Assembly: GCF_040712315.1 (NCBI RefSeq)
Contig: NC_134015.1
Coordinates: 1,958,445-2,022,444, forward strand
DNA from: Castanea sativa
Taxonomy: Eukaryota > Streptophyta > Magnoliopsida > Fagales > Fagaceae
Reading direction: 5' to 3'
DNA length: 64,000 nucleotides
Shown: in pieces, positions 25,016 through 36,180 of the stretch
How the letters are laid out: the number at the start of each line of letters is the position of its first letter
Numbering within the stretch: position 1 is the stretch's first letter
The notes under the pieces: model-generated
What the model was told of the DNA's origin: nothing
Databases searched by the model: none
The model's input: the letters and a program-made list of their open reading frames with translations, nothing else
Position numbers and translations under genes: made by a program

Positions 25016-25560
25016 TCATAGGTCCTCTTCTTCCTCATCATAGCTCTGAAAATCCTACATGCCCAAAAGAAAACCATATGAGTTATTTCAGATTAGTCAA
25101 TAACAGTAGGAAATTAGCGAGAGCAATTGGAGTTGTTTTATCTATATGCAAATTTTTATGAATTTAATATTGATATATTGCAAAATAAAAGAAGAAGCTC
25201 AAGGAATAGAAGAAGAAGCATCCAAAGAAGTTACCTCGGCTCTGGCATAGATTCTTGATTGCCTTGCACGTACTTGTAATCAATGATGATGTTAGGGATG
25301 TGGGAAATCTTGGGCCAGTCCTCTCCTATCCCTCTTTTGAAGCATTCCTCCAGAATTGGACATGTCGAGATCTTCAATTTCTGTAATGGAGTTGTACAAA
25401 GGAAGTTCGGCACCGACTTGAACTTTGTGCAAACAAGGATTTCCAAGTCTTGAAGACGTGGCATTCTAGTGAATCTTTTGATATAGTCTTCTTCTTCCTC
25501 TTCTTCTCCTCCAATCCCATTCCATTCTTCCCAGTAATTGAAACACCAAAATGTGAGAGA
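25016..25560 (-). pseudogene. CC-NBS-LRR 3' fragment (end of LRR plus terminal mini-exon)
   Basis: Minus-strand 25540-25235 encodes an LRR end closely similar to residues about 873-955 of the intact receptor: WEEWNG, then RFTRMPRLQDLEIL, then NFLCTTPLQKLKIS and CPILEE. It continues with GEDWPKISHIPNI and ends MPEPR at a GTAACTTC donor whose last exon base is 25235. A terminal mini-exon (25054-25016, after CATGTAG) reads DFQSYDEEEEDL and stops. The fragment lacks the CC, NB-ARC and most LRRs. Its splice phase is shifted by one base against the mini-exon when compared with the intact gene. It is therefore a decayed paralogue, not an exon of the intact gene. Confidence 0.8.
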
Positions 25561-25799
25561 TATCAAATATATAGAACCTACGGAGCAGTTAAACAAATCT
25601 AGGAACCAGATGCTATGCATGCTAGTTATGTGTAGTACAATAATATAAAATATAAATCGCTTGATTCAGATTAAACCAGATAAATTCATCAACCAGCGAG
25701 TTATTTTTTTTCTTTATTCTACGTGAAATTTTGATAGACAATTAAAATTTTTAGTTGATTTTTTTTTTTTAAATTTAAAATTTATATTTCACAAAAAAA

Positions 25800-26110
25800 A
25801 AAAAAAAAAGAAGCCAAAGGAGAAGAAGAAGCGGCAGAAGAAGTTACCTCAACTGTCTATTTGCACGATCTCATTATCAATCTTGCATGCTGAATCAAGC
25901 ATTGCAAATAATCTTTCACCATCATCATCGAAAAATCCGAACGTGTAGCTAATATTCATGAACCCAGAAACAAAGAGATCATAGGTGCTCTGCTTCATCA
26001 TCCTCTTTTTTGTCATGGAGTACTTTGTCATCCTCTTCTTCATCAACCTCATCTTCATCAAAATCTTCTTCATATTACTGAATTTACATGCCCAAAAGAA
26101 AACCATATGA
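25800..26110 (-). pseudogene. NLR 3' module with acidic mini-exon relic
   Basis: On the minus strand an acceptor-like ATTCAG at 26078 precedes a stretch (26075-25979) that in one frame is strongly acidic (EEDFDEDEVDEEEDD) and ends in a stop. This parallels the acidic mini-exons of the NLR at 27087 and its fragment at 25016. It is followed by the FFDDDGERLFAM segment and a GTAACTTC donor-like site near 25849. A basic alternative frame also stays open, but the acidic frame agrees with the paralogues. Confidence 0.5.
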
Positions 26111-27086
26111 GTTATTTGAGACAGCTTATTATACAAACCAATACCTACTGGAATAGGCATTTGCATATGCTCAGGTCGTTAAGGATTTTGAAAGATAGAT
26201 TTGATATTTATGAAAGTTTGTGTAGAAAGAACTTGTTCAAAAGGTTTAAATATCAGTACATGTCAAAATAGCAACTCCCTATTCCCAATTGCAAAACTAC
26301 TCAGATTCTAAAGGTGCAAAGCAATGAAGTGCTGGAGTCTCCAACTCTTCCTTAGTGTGCAGCACACGGTGAAGAGACGACTCCTCTCAAAAACAGAGGA
26401 TCTTCTTCAATCAACATTGGGGGCAGGGGGAGGCTGAATAAATAGACAAGATGGTCCCAAAAAAAAAAAAAAAAACCAAAAGAACTGGTGTCCAAGTACA
26501 TAGGAAGTCTGAATACATAACCATGTCTATGCAAAACAGTACCAAAGAAATGGTACTCTAACCTTGCTGCCTACCCTGTACACAAACTCACAAACATATG
26601 GATTTGGGGTGACACTCATCTCTATAGGAACAGGCACCTCAATTGAATCTAAGGAGCCTGACCATTTGACATGTGCCATCTATAAATAACAAAGTAAATC
26701 AACACAGCTAACATGAGATGCGTACAACACACTGCAATATGAATACAGCAATATACAAATCGCCTAATTCAAATTACTAATTAAAGTTGTTATTAAATTG
26801 ACTACTAAAGAAAGCCAGCATGCCAGAATTTTGGTAACATTATTTCTGGTACTCTTCTTTTCTTTTCAAATAGAGAATCTTCCACACATTCACAGTGGGC
26901 ATACAAATTGAACCATTGGTGTCAGTGTCTTTGTGAATTTTACCAAAATCTGATAAATTTATCTACCAAAGTTGTAATTAATATCTTTTTGAGGGAGTTA
27001 TAGACAAAAATCATCTTTCACCATCATCATCATCATCCAAAAATCTCTATTCGAAGCTAAAACTAATGAACCCAAAAACACAGAGA
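26111..27086. other. Spacer and NLR-downstream module
   Basis: 26111-26850 shows no recognisable gene. 26850-27075 repeats the TTTTCTTTTCAAATAGAGAAT and TGTCAGTGTCTTTG blocks of the units near 23.73 and 24.7 kb, then a relic of the DDDGE segment, lying just downstream of the intact NLR stop. Confidence 0.5.
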
Positions 27087-30000
27087 TCACAGGGACCATT
27101 TTAGTTCATCGTCTTTCTACATGAACCAAAAGAAAACCACATGGGTTATTTGAGATTAGTCTTATATCCACAGCCTTAAATCAAGAAAATGAGGAAAACC
27201 CATATAAATAGGAAACCGTAAATGAAATAGAAAGATATAGGTAGGCAATGGATCTGTTTTCATACGCAAATGAAAGAGATTTTTAAGGATATTCAATTCA
27301 TTTGGATATTTATTAAGCAATTTTAGATAAATCACAAAATAACCCAATCTAAACAATAAATCGCCTAATTCAAATGACTGAGAACCAGATAATTCATCAA
27401 CCAACGTTTTTTTGTTTTCTAACGGGAAATTTTGGCAGAAAGTAAAAGAAGAAGCCGAAGGAAAAGAAGAAGCGTCAGAAGAAGTTACCTTTGGCTCAGA
27501 CTCACATTCTTGACCGTCTCTTTTGCAGCGTTCCTCCAGAATTGGACAATCTCTGATCTCCAATTTCCGTAATGGAGTTGTACGAAGGAAGTTCGGCAGC
27601 GACTTTAACTTAAGGCACCCGCCAATTGTCAAATTTTGAAGACGTGGCATTATAGTGAATCTTCTGATCCAGTCTTCTTCTTCTTCAATCCCATTCCATT
27701 CTTCCCAGTCAAATAAAAGCTCAAATGAGAGAGATATCAAATTTGGGAATAGTGTTATTATTATATCGCCTTTCTCCTTCTTTTCGGATTCTTCTATTCC
27801 CATAAATTCAACCCCTAACTTTTTTAATCTTCTATTAAGCCACATCTCTAATGATTTGAGGAATGGAAGTTTCCCCAAAGGAGGCAAACACTCTAAAGAT
27901 GAATGGTTAATTACAAGTTCTTTTAAATTGGTTAAGGACATCATCCAATTAGGAAACATTATCGGTGCCTTGTAATAACATTCAATACTTAAATATTCCA
28001 AGTTAGGAGGTGGCTCCAAGGCATTTAGAACTAATGCATCTTTCTCCCTTATTATTTCCTCACTATCCCATTCCTTAAATATTAGCTTCAAAGTATGAAG
28101 GTTTTTCTTCTCCTTCAGTTGTGCATTCATGGCCTCACATTCATCTACCTCGCTTCCCAACCCACATATTGCAAGAGTCCCTTGAAGGTGGTTCAAATTT
28201 TTTAATTCTCCCAATTTACATCTTTCGTCATCATCCTTACCATTTACACTGAAAGAACGTAATGTTCTAAGAGAAGTCAATCTCCCAAACCCTCTTGGAA
28301 ACTTTACATTATTTGTCTCAAAAAAATAATAATAGAAATCCAAATTGAAATCCAAATTAAAATGTCTCAAGTTAATCAGTTTACTCATTCCCTGTGGCAA
28401 TTTTTGGAACCTGTCGCCATCAATTATAATATCCAAAATTTGTAAATTGTAAAGATTACAAATGGTTTCAGGCAATGCATCTCCACAATAATTGACTAAT
28501 TTGAGATACCTCAAATGTATGAAATTTTCCACGGCATCTGGAAGATTCCTTAATATACCACCACCTTTAACATCCTCCAAAGTTAATATTCGTAAACATC
28601 TAAAATGCTGAAATAAAGTAGACAACAAATAATCACTTCGATTTACAAAAATGAGGGTGCGCAAATTTTTTGCACTATAAATGGACTCAGGAAATTGGGC
28701 TTCTTTGGGAATTTCTAACTCCAAATGGTGGGCAGTTTTATAATCAATTTCCAACCCTATGTTAGAATTGATTGTGAAGCACACATTTTTTGACATTAAT
28801 TGTGCAAAGTCATGCACTATGTCATGCATTTTGCACTTTTCTATCTTGCCATCATTCTCATCTCTCTCAAAATCTTGGAAGAACGAACGTACTGCTAAAT
28901 TTTCAAAGTAGTCTCTAGCAATGATTTCTATCTCCACATTTTTCTTCGACTCGATATATCCTAGTGTCATCCACATAAATACCAACTCATCGCTAGAAAA
29001 GGCATAATCTTTAGGAAAAACAGCACAAAATGAAAAGCACCGTCTCAATGGTGAGGATAAATCATAATAACTCAATAACAATGGTGCAAAAAGACCTCTT
29101 TCAACATATTTTAATTCCCATAAATTGCTATTCAAAACATACTTCCAATCGTCTTCACTTTTCTTTAAGCGCATGAGACTCCCTAGAGTCTTTGCTGCGA
29201 GGGGCAAGCCTTTGCACCTCTTTGATATTTGCCTGCCAAGGTTTTCTAGTTGCTTACATTGCTGACGATCCCTATCAAAAAATGCTATTTTACTAAACAT
29301 CGACCAACAGTCTTCCTCTGACAATTTATCCAACATGATCATATTCGCACTTTCCATCATCTGTGCAACTTCGTCTTTGCGTGTTGTGACTAGAACTTTA
29401 CTACTTTGGGAACCACAATTTTTGAGTGCATCTCTAAATTGCTCCCACTTTGCAAAGTCTTCAGTCCACACGTCATCAAAGACAAGAAAAAACTTCTTTC
29501 TCCCAACTCTATCACAAATTCTATCCAATAGACTTTGCAATGTAGTCAAGTTGGTGGATTGACCTTCAATAGATTCAAGGATTGCTTTGGCAACCTTGCA
29601 CTGATCAAAAGGATCTGAAACACAAACCCACACTTTTATATCAAAATGGGCTTGCACCTCCTGATCATTGTAGGCGAATTGGGCAAGAGTGGTTTTTCCA
29701 ATACCGCCCATGCCCACTAAAGAGATGACATGGGGGTGTTTTTCTTTTTCAGTACCCTTACCCAATAGGATGCTCACAAGATCATTCTTAACCTTATCAC
29801 GGCCAAGAATATCAGACACATCAACATGAGAAGTAGTTTGTTTACAGTTATCAACTACTGTAAAGGCAGGGTAATTAGTTAAGTCAAACCCGTAGCTCAC
29901 TCTCTCTTTTGTAGTATCATCTAATATTACATTAAGCTCTTTTATCTTGTGAGCGATGTCATGACGCCTAGTAAGTTTATCAACTTGACCAAAACAACAT

Positions 30001-30353
30001 GAAGGGGATGGGATAAAGGAGCATACCTGCTTCTTCATAACAGGAGCATTTTCAGCATTTTCTTCAAATCCATTCTGGATTGCTGATTTGATCAATTCAG
30101 TGTTCCACTCGTCCACCACATCTTCTATCTTGTAGCACACATTGTTCAGCTTTTCTAACCAAACCTTCACAGTGTCATCCGTAACTTGTTTTTTCTCAGC
30201 ATCGTTGAGCACCGCCTGCACAGTTCGTAGATTGTCTTTAAGCTTTTCGATTTCTTTCTCGACACCAACGACCAACCTTATCTCTTGTTCTGCCTCCCGA
30301 ACAACAACTGAAATCAACTGACTAATGAGATCAGTAACAAGTCCCTCAGCCAT
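27087..30353 (-). CDS. CC-NBS-LRR disease resistance protein (RGA-like), two exons
   Basis: Predicted intracellular immune receptor. Exon 1 is 30353-27489 (955 codons) and exon 2 is 27116-27087 (nine codons plus stop), joined in phase 0 across a 372-base intron (donor AAG|GTAACTTC, acceptor CATGTAG). I chose MAEGLVTDLI as the start because it is the usual CNL opening; an upstream in-frame ATG would add 11 residues. The order is coiled coil (1-170, EDVVDEW at 77-83), then NB-ARC (about 180-510) with P-loop GMGGIGKTT at 214-222, kinase-2 FFLVFDDVW near 288-296, RNBS-B LVTTR, GLPL at 382-385, RNBS-D CFSFCAVFPKDY and MHD at 509-511. LRRs run from about 560 to 945. Read through the intron, the frame would stay open for 108 non-LRR residues. 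All core motifs are present and there is no premature stop. The final Trp of kinase-2 marks the CC class. Compared with the fragment at 25.2 kb it lacks about 24 residues near the LRR end. The ligand is unknown. Confidence 0.93.
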
Positions 30354-30850
30354 AGTTGGAGAGTGAAATTGCGATTGACAATACAAAAAACAGGAAGTGG
30401 AGATAGCTAGATTAGAGAGTGTGATTCAGAAAGGAGAAACTCAAAACCAAATAACAAACTCACAGCGTCAATGAACCAATAAATAGAATATATTCCTCCT
30501 TATTAACAATTTGTGGGGTAAAACTCAAAATAATTGAAGCCCCACCTATAAACAATGAGTGAAAAAGCCCAAGTACCCTATGCAATGACAAAAGCATCCA
30601 TTGCCCATTGGAATCCACTATCTCAAAAGCCTGAGGGCCTACTATGGCCAATGAAGTCCACGCGGTGTATTATCAGTTTACAATTCACAGTCACTGATCC
30701 TAACTTTTCTTCAACCCACCGAAAAGTCAGAGGGCCTACTCTGGCCAATAGTCATTTTTGTACTATAGTTCTTTTTCTTTTTCCTCCATGATGCATGGGA
30801 CCCTGACGAAAAGACATTAGAACCCATACTGGGTTTGGGGACATTGGTTA
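30354..30850 (-). promoter_or_regulatory. 5' leader and promoter-proximal region of the NLR
   Basis: The first 130 bases upstream of the ATG are pyrimidine-rich on the coding strand, as expected of a leader, and recur as a relic at 2549-2672. Farther up, the GTCCACGCGGTG and GATGCATGGGACCCTGA blocks (30657 and 30790) recur near many NLR-flank copies in the window. I see only weak TATA-like sequence (near 30488, minus strand) and one TGACG core near 30465, so no element is assigned firmly. Confidence 0.5.
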
Positions 30851-30969
30851 AAACAAGCCAGATTTAGATAACATAGTTAATTTAGCACAAAAGAACATGC
30901 AACGCAAATATGTTATATCCTTAAATCACATGCGCATCAGAAATTTTGACAAAATCATAGAAAAAACTA

Positions 30970-31620
30970 TGAATGAAAAAGTATATTGAAAAGGCAATAG
31001 CACCATATATAATATAAACTTTAGATTATATCTTCTTTTTGTGCAAATCAACTTTAGATTTCTTCCCGGTATTAATTGTACGTATGTTAGTGTTAGCGTG
31101 TTTCACACATAAAATCATTCCCACTCCTATAGTAGTAATACTATAAATTTCCTAAAAAAAATCATATTAAAATTTACAAGCAGCCTGCCCAATGTTTATT
31201 CACTAGTTCTATATGAATTTTTTTAATATAACGAAATGTGCTCATTAATGAGATAAAATGAGATTCTAACACAAAAGAGATAAAATGAGATTCTAACATA
31301 AGAGAGGAACATTTGAACCCAATAAAGCCATTAAACTCTTGTCATTAACGAAAATTTGGGAATTTTTTTTCACAGTATCTTACAAACTTCCTCCCATTAC
31401 TCCATTGTTAATAGGAGATACTCTCTTTTTTAGGCCCTAAGCCTATATATAAATGACTAATAGAGATTGAATTTAAACCTATTGGCTATTATCCACATTT
31501 GGAAAAGTCATCAACTCTTAATAAAGTTTATAGAGATTAGCCTAGATCCATGCATTGGATATATAACACATAAAGAATGCAGATTGTAAATAGAGAATGG
31601 ATCAGTTAGTTGTAACTTAT
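30970..31620. repeat. NLR upstream flank, partner of 16260-17560
   Basis: Collinear with the 16.3-17.5 kb copy, and in inverted orientation with 42480-42760. It has no coding content. It ends where the Helitron-like terminus begins at 31627. Confidence 0.75.
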
Positions 31621-31626
31621 AAGTAA

Positions 31627-32480
31627 CTAGCGGCAAACCCATGCGACGTGTGGGAATATAAATATTATATAATGGAGTGTAATATATAAAAAGTAAAAAT
31701 TACTTCAAGTATTGTCTAATTAAAAAAAAAAAATTTCTGCATGTATTTTTTTATCTTTTTTTCTCTACAAACATATCGTTCTAGTATTATTTTTTGTGTA
31801 TTTGATTAATATTTTTCTAAGGTGAATCGTATTCTTCTGACTTTTGTTGTAATGCGTTACATTTGCCTAATATGTAACTAAACTTTATAAGTTTCAAATT
31901 TATTATTCAAATTTCTCATCTCTTAAGGAATAAGGAAATTATCATAATCAAAACTCATCATAAATTTACAATGTTATCTTAACCAAAATTAAAATAAAAC
32001 CAAAGGAATAAAAATTAGACTTTATAATAATTTATTACTCAAACAATTGGTAAGCATATTCAAATTTAGAGTCATGTACACAAATTGATATAAACACAAA
32101 TTCCTATTTCCAAAAAAAAAAAAAAACTAAGTATTAACCCAAACCAAAATTCAACCAAAGCTATAAAAGGAAAAAAAATTATGATGGGAAATTTTTTTTT
32201 TAAAAAAAGTCCAAAACATATATTTAAAAAAAAAACCCATAAACCTTTATTGGAGTTACAAGAAAAAACAAAAATCCACCAAAATAAATTAATTTGTGCT
32301 TATATCAAAACACAATCTTTGGTAAAAATATGGATTAAATGGGAAAAATGATATCAAATTTATACAAAATAAAATGGGGAAAAGAAGAGTCAAAATCTAA
32401 GAAAGAGAAAATAATGAAGGAAATGTAACGGTAAAGTAGAGAATAGTAGGGCAATAAAAATGCAAAAATGGAGGAAAAAT
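31627..32480 (-). mobile_element. Helitron-like element, 3' end at 31627
   Basis: Read on the minus strand, the sequence ends CCCACACGTCGCATGGG, then TTTGCCG, then CTAG, followed by T. A small hairpin a few bases before a CTRR terminus, with a host T after it, is the pattern of Helitron 3' ends, and GGGTTTGCCGCTAG is a common plant version. A diverged relative of the body without this terminus is at 39960-40600. No Rep or helicase frame is present, so the element is non-autonomous. The 5' TC end was not located, so the left-hand extent is approximate. Confidence 0.6.
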
Positions 32481-32837
32481 CTTGGAAGAAGTGTAACAGT
32501 AGGTGTAAATTAATATGAAGAAGAAGACTTTTTCTTTTTTTGAGAATAGGGAGAAGAAAATTTTAAAAAGAGAAAAAAAAAAAAAAAAGACTTTTTCTCT
32601 TCTTTTAAAGGTTCACATTGATGAAGTCCATGCAGTATGTTCAGAATTCACACTCTTCTTTTCTCCACTTTTAAGAGGGCCCACTCTAATCAGTGAAATT
32701 CACGCATTACATCCATCATCAATCCCCACAATTCACACTCTATTCGAAACTCTTCCAAAAATGAATTTTCCACTTTTATTATAAAGTCCCTAATCATTTT
32801 ATTTTTGCTCCAAAAAAATTATTTTATTTATTTAGGA

Positions 32838-32972
32838 ACTATTTGGTAGGATATTCTGAATAATAGTTTTCAGTGTTTAAACAATATTACACGTATTTTT
32901 ACACATTTTTTCACTCACACGTATTTCTAAAAAATACAAACAGCGTTACTAGAACAACATTACTAAACGGAC
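32838..32972. repeat. Dispersed repeat with CACGTATTT words, reference copy
   Basis: A recurring non-coding unit containing CAGTGTTTAAACAATATTAC, ATTTTTACACATTTTTTCAC and ACTAAACGGACCC. Other copies are near 41868-41960, 43060-43330 (two, inverted to each other) and 44740-44775. Another copy is split by the TRIM array (36110-36180 and 39397-39450). It is probably a MITE-type element with ends TTTGGTAG and CTAAACGG. Confidence 0.6.
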
Positions 32973-33565
32973 CCTTATTTTGTATAATACTAATATACTT
33001 CTGCTTTTGTTTTTTGTACAGTACTACTATACTTCTTTGTCGTCCTCCATGATGTTCCTAATGCAAAACCATCGCTATGCTATTGTTGTTGTTTTTTTAA
33101 AAAAAAAATTATTATTATTATTATTATTTCTTTTTTAGGTAACCAAGGATATTATTAAAGTTCATAAAAAAAAGGATATTATTAAAGACAAAAAAACATT
33201 ACGGAATTAATTTTGCAATCATGCTAGTTAGGCGACCAAAATTGACCTATATTAATTATATGGCCTATTAGTCCGAGACTCGAGTTTTCTTGAGATTATA
33301 TATATACATTAGTTTTTAGTGAAACTTGAATTTTAGAGACTCGAGTTTCAAATATAGCTATATAACTAATATGTTTCAATTTTAGTCACATAATTAATAT
33401 GTTTGCAAAATTAGCTGACAAAAAAAACCCCTTTTGTTGGTGAGGAAAACTTTACAAATTTCTTCCAAAGTTCCAATTATTCCCTTCCACAAGAAATACA
33501 CACACACACCCACATATATAAAGACGAAATTTAAGATTGACATTACTTGGTAAGGTTTTATATAA
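32973..33565. other. AT-rich spacer, no gene
   Basis: Contains an ATT-repeat near 33106-33127 and a CA-run near 33500. No coding segment is supported. Confidence 0.5.
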
Positions 33566-33707
33566 GGGTCCATTTGAATTGAGAAGAGAGAAAAGGAGAG
33601 TAGAAGGGAGTAGAGTAGAGTAGAGTTGGTTGAAAATAGATTAATTTTGGTCAATTTTACTCTACTCTACACTACTCCTCATCCCTATTCCTCAATCCAA
33701 ACGGACC
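33566..33707. mobile_element. Foldback MITE, AGTAGAG family, copy 3
   Basis: GGTCCATTTGAATTGAG at the left end is inverted as CTCAATCCAAACGGACC at the right end with two mismatches. Inside, AGTAGAGTAGAGTAGAG faces TACTCTACTCTAC. At 142 bp and with no coding capacity it is the best preserved of three copies in the window. Confidence 0.85.
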
Positions 33708-35439
33708 ATAAAAGATAATTAGAATAGATCCACGTATAAATGCATAAATAAAATGATTCAAATTGATAATCGAAGATTTGATCAATTACTTATAACTTAC
33801 AACTTACAACTTACAACTTGTAATTAACACCTACATTTTCTTTTAGGTCACTCTTACACGTTCCAATGAAATCCACTTGGAACATCATACATTTACAATC
33901 CAGTCAACCATAAATATAACCAAATCAGTAAGTTTATAGGAGCACTAGCATTAGCTACTCTCAAACTAATATTACCTTGATCCATGGTTTTCAACTTGAG
34001 CCCCCAAATAAGATCCAAGACTATCATTGTAACCAACACACCATTTGGACTCATTGTGCTTAATAATGATCTATTATTCTATTTATTTTATACTTACATG
34101 ATTTATTATTTTTCTTCTTATTATATCATCTCTTTCTCAATTTATTAAATATTACTAAATTTGTTTTCTTTGCTAAATTTACTTGTAATTTAAGAATAAT
34201 TCATTTAAATGGGAATTAACTAAAATAATTAAAAGCGATTTTTTATTTAATCAAAAAATTTCTACTTGAAGGATAATTATACATTTTTTTCATGCTTATT
34301 TATGTTCTATTATTCTTTATTAATCTTACAATATCATGAAAATTTATTTGAAAGTCTGTTTCAATTTTCGTTGATATTTTTAGTCAATTTTGCTAATATT
34401 TACAAATTTAAAATGCTTTTATTTGTATTTTAATTAGTTAATTTAATATACTTTTATTTGTATATTAATTAATTACTAAATTAATTATGACATCATCACG
34501 GTTTGACCTCGGTCAAACTTCGATCTGACCTTAAAAACTTTAATTAACTTTATTTTCTAATTCTTAAAATAAATAAAAAATAAAAACCCGTTTTGGGTAC
34601 GAAAACCATGCCTTTAATATAATTAAATTTTTGGATCTGGATTAGGTCCAGTGCTTTCAGTGCACTGGACCCGATTAGATTGTGACACATGTTTAAAAAT
34701 GAACATGGTTTACTATCTCAACAGATCTAATACTACTAGACACTGGACCCAAACCACTCTCTAAATTTTGAACTAAAATGAAAAAAGTAGAATCCCTTTA
34801 GCCTTTATTCAAAGCAAGATGAACAAAAATTATGTGGAAAGGCAAAAACACCATAATTGTAGTCCTGTAAAAGTTTTTAGTGGAATCTTTTATCCCAAGC
34901 TTGGCCAACGTCCATAAAGTTTGTGTGGTAAACATCAATTCACAATGTGATAATCAAGATCGAGATCTTACACATTATTAGGGCCGTGTGGATTGGATTG
35001 TAGGATCAAAACCGGGTATTGTAATCACTCATCCATTGCTATTTTACAATTCAAGTCACTCAAAACCCACTCCATCTGGGTTAATAAACTTAAAAAAATT
35101 GCAACCTATAAACAGTAAGATTACATATATGCAATCTTAATATTCATAGGTTGTGAGATGGAGTGTGTGGCAAAATATAACACAGCGTATGCAAAAATAA
35201 TTAACGTATAATTTTGAGAAAAATAAGTAGTAAATAATTAAATTTAAAATCATACAAATTTTCACAATTAATGAAAAATCCTTCAAACTTTCTCTATATC
35301 TTTTTATTATATGTGAATTTTAAAAATCTAACAATTGGATTACATGTTCTTATTATATCTTCCATACTTGCAAAATTTCAAGAAAATAAAAAATCAATAA
35401 CTATATCATCAGTCAAATGTTTAAATTTTAAATTTTTAT
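33708..35439. other. AT-rich region with one diverged NLR-flank piece
   Basis: 34790-34990 is a diverged copy of the NLR-flank repeat (GGCAAAAACACCATAATTGTAG block). The remainder is AT-rich without a recognisable gene. Near 34497-34530 there are two inverted GTCAAAC/GGTCAAA-type words of unknown meaning. Confidence 0.5.
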
Positions 35440-35780
35440 AAATCAAAATTTTACATAAAAAATAAGTTTATTGATTGAATGATAAATAATATCTAATTTG
35501 AGAAAAATTTTATGTGTATTAAAAACATAAAAAAATTTACAATCCAATAGTTAAAATTTTAAAATTTACATTAAATATAAAAGATATAATGAGAATTAAA
35601 AGAGTTTGTCTTCAAAAAAGAAACCTTTTCCTTTTTCTCTTCACCATAGTTGACACTCCACTAGTACTAGAACTTTAAAAAGTTCATTGCTTTGTAATTA
35701 AGCGGAGAAATTCACCTTGTGCATTGTAAATCAGCGGAGAAATTCACTTTGTAAATAGATGAATGCGAACTAACGAAGTA
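35440..35780. repeat. Segment present in inverted copy at 44140-44690
   Basis: The reverse complement of this stretch is found at 44140-44290 and 44510-44690 (shared blocks ACTTTAAAAAGTTCATT and GGAGAAATTCACCTTG on this strand). The inverted copy is split by an unrelated 220-base insert. Confidence 0.7.
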
Positions 35781-36180
35781 TGGCTTAGACTTCAGAACAG
35801 CTTATTTAGCTGAAATTGAAAAAAATTTATTAGAAAAAAAAAATTAAAAGTTAGCGGAATAGTACAATATAACTCATAAATAATACCAAAAAATGTAATA
35901 TGACTCATAAATAGTAAAAAAAAAGCTAAAATAAATAAATTAAAATGTTAACCAGCACTGATCGATGCTTATTAAGGTACAAAAATGACAAAAAAATTTG
36001 TCAGAAAAAGTTTTAAAAAAAAACCCAAACAGCACTTATAGAGTTGAAAAAATAAAATAAAAGTATAAAAAGACAAAAAAATTTCAAAAATAAAAAGTTG
36101 TTAACGCACAACTCAACACTATTATCCTAATAATATTGTTTGTATTTTTTGGAAATACGTGTAGGTAAAAAAATGTATAA

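Noticed and set aside
25231..25620. Treating the 129-residue frame as a further exon of the intact NLR
   Set aside because: It repeats the LRR end already present in exon 1 and carries its own donor and mini-exon, so it is a paralogous fragment.
27162..27486. The 108-residue C-terminal extension of the NLR reading frame
   Set aside because: It starts at a strong GTAAC donor, has no LRR or other motif, and a matching acceptor and mini-exon exist downstream, so I treat it as intron.
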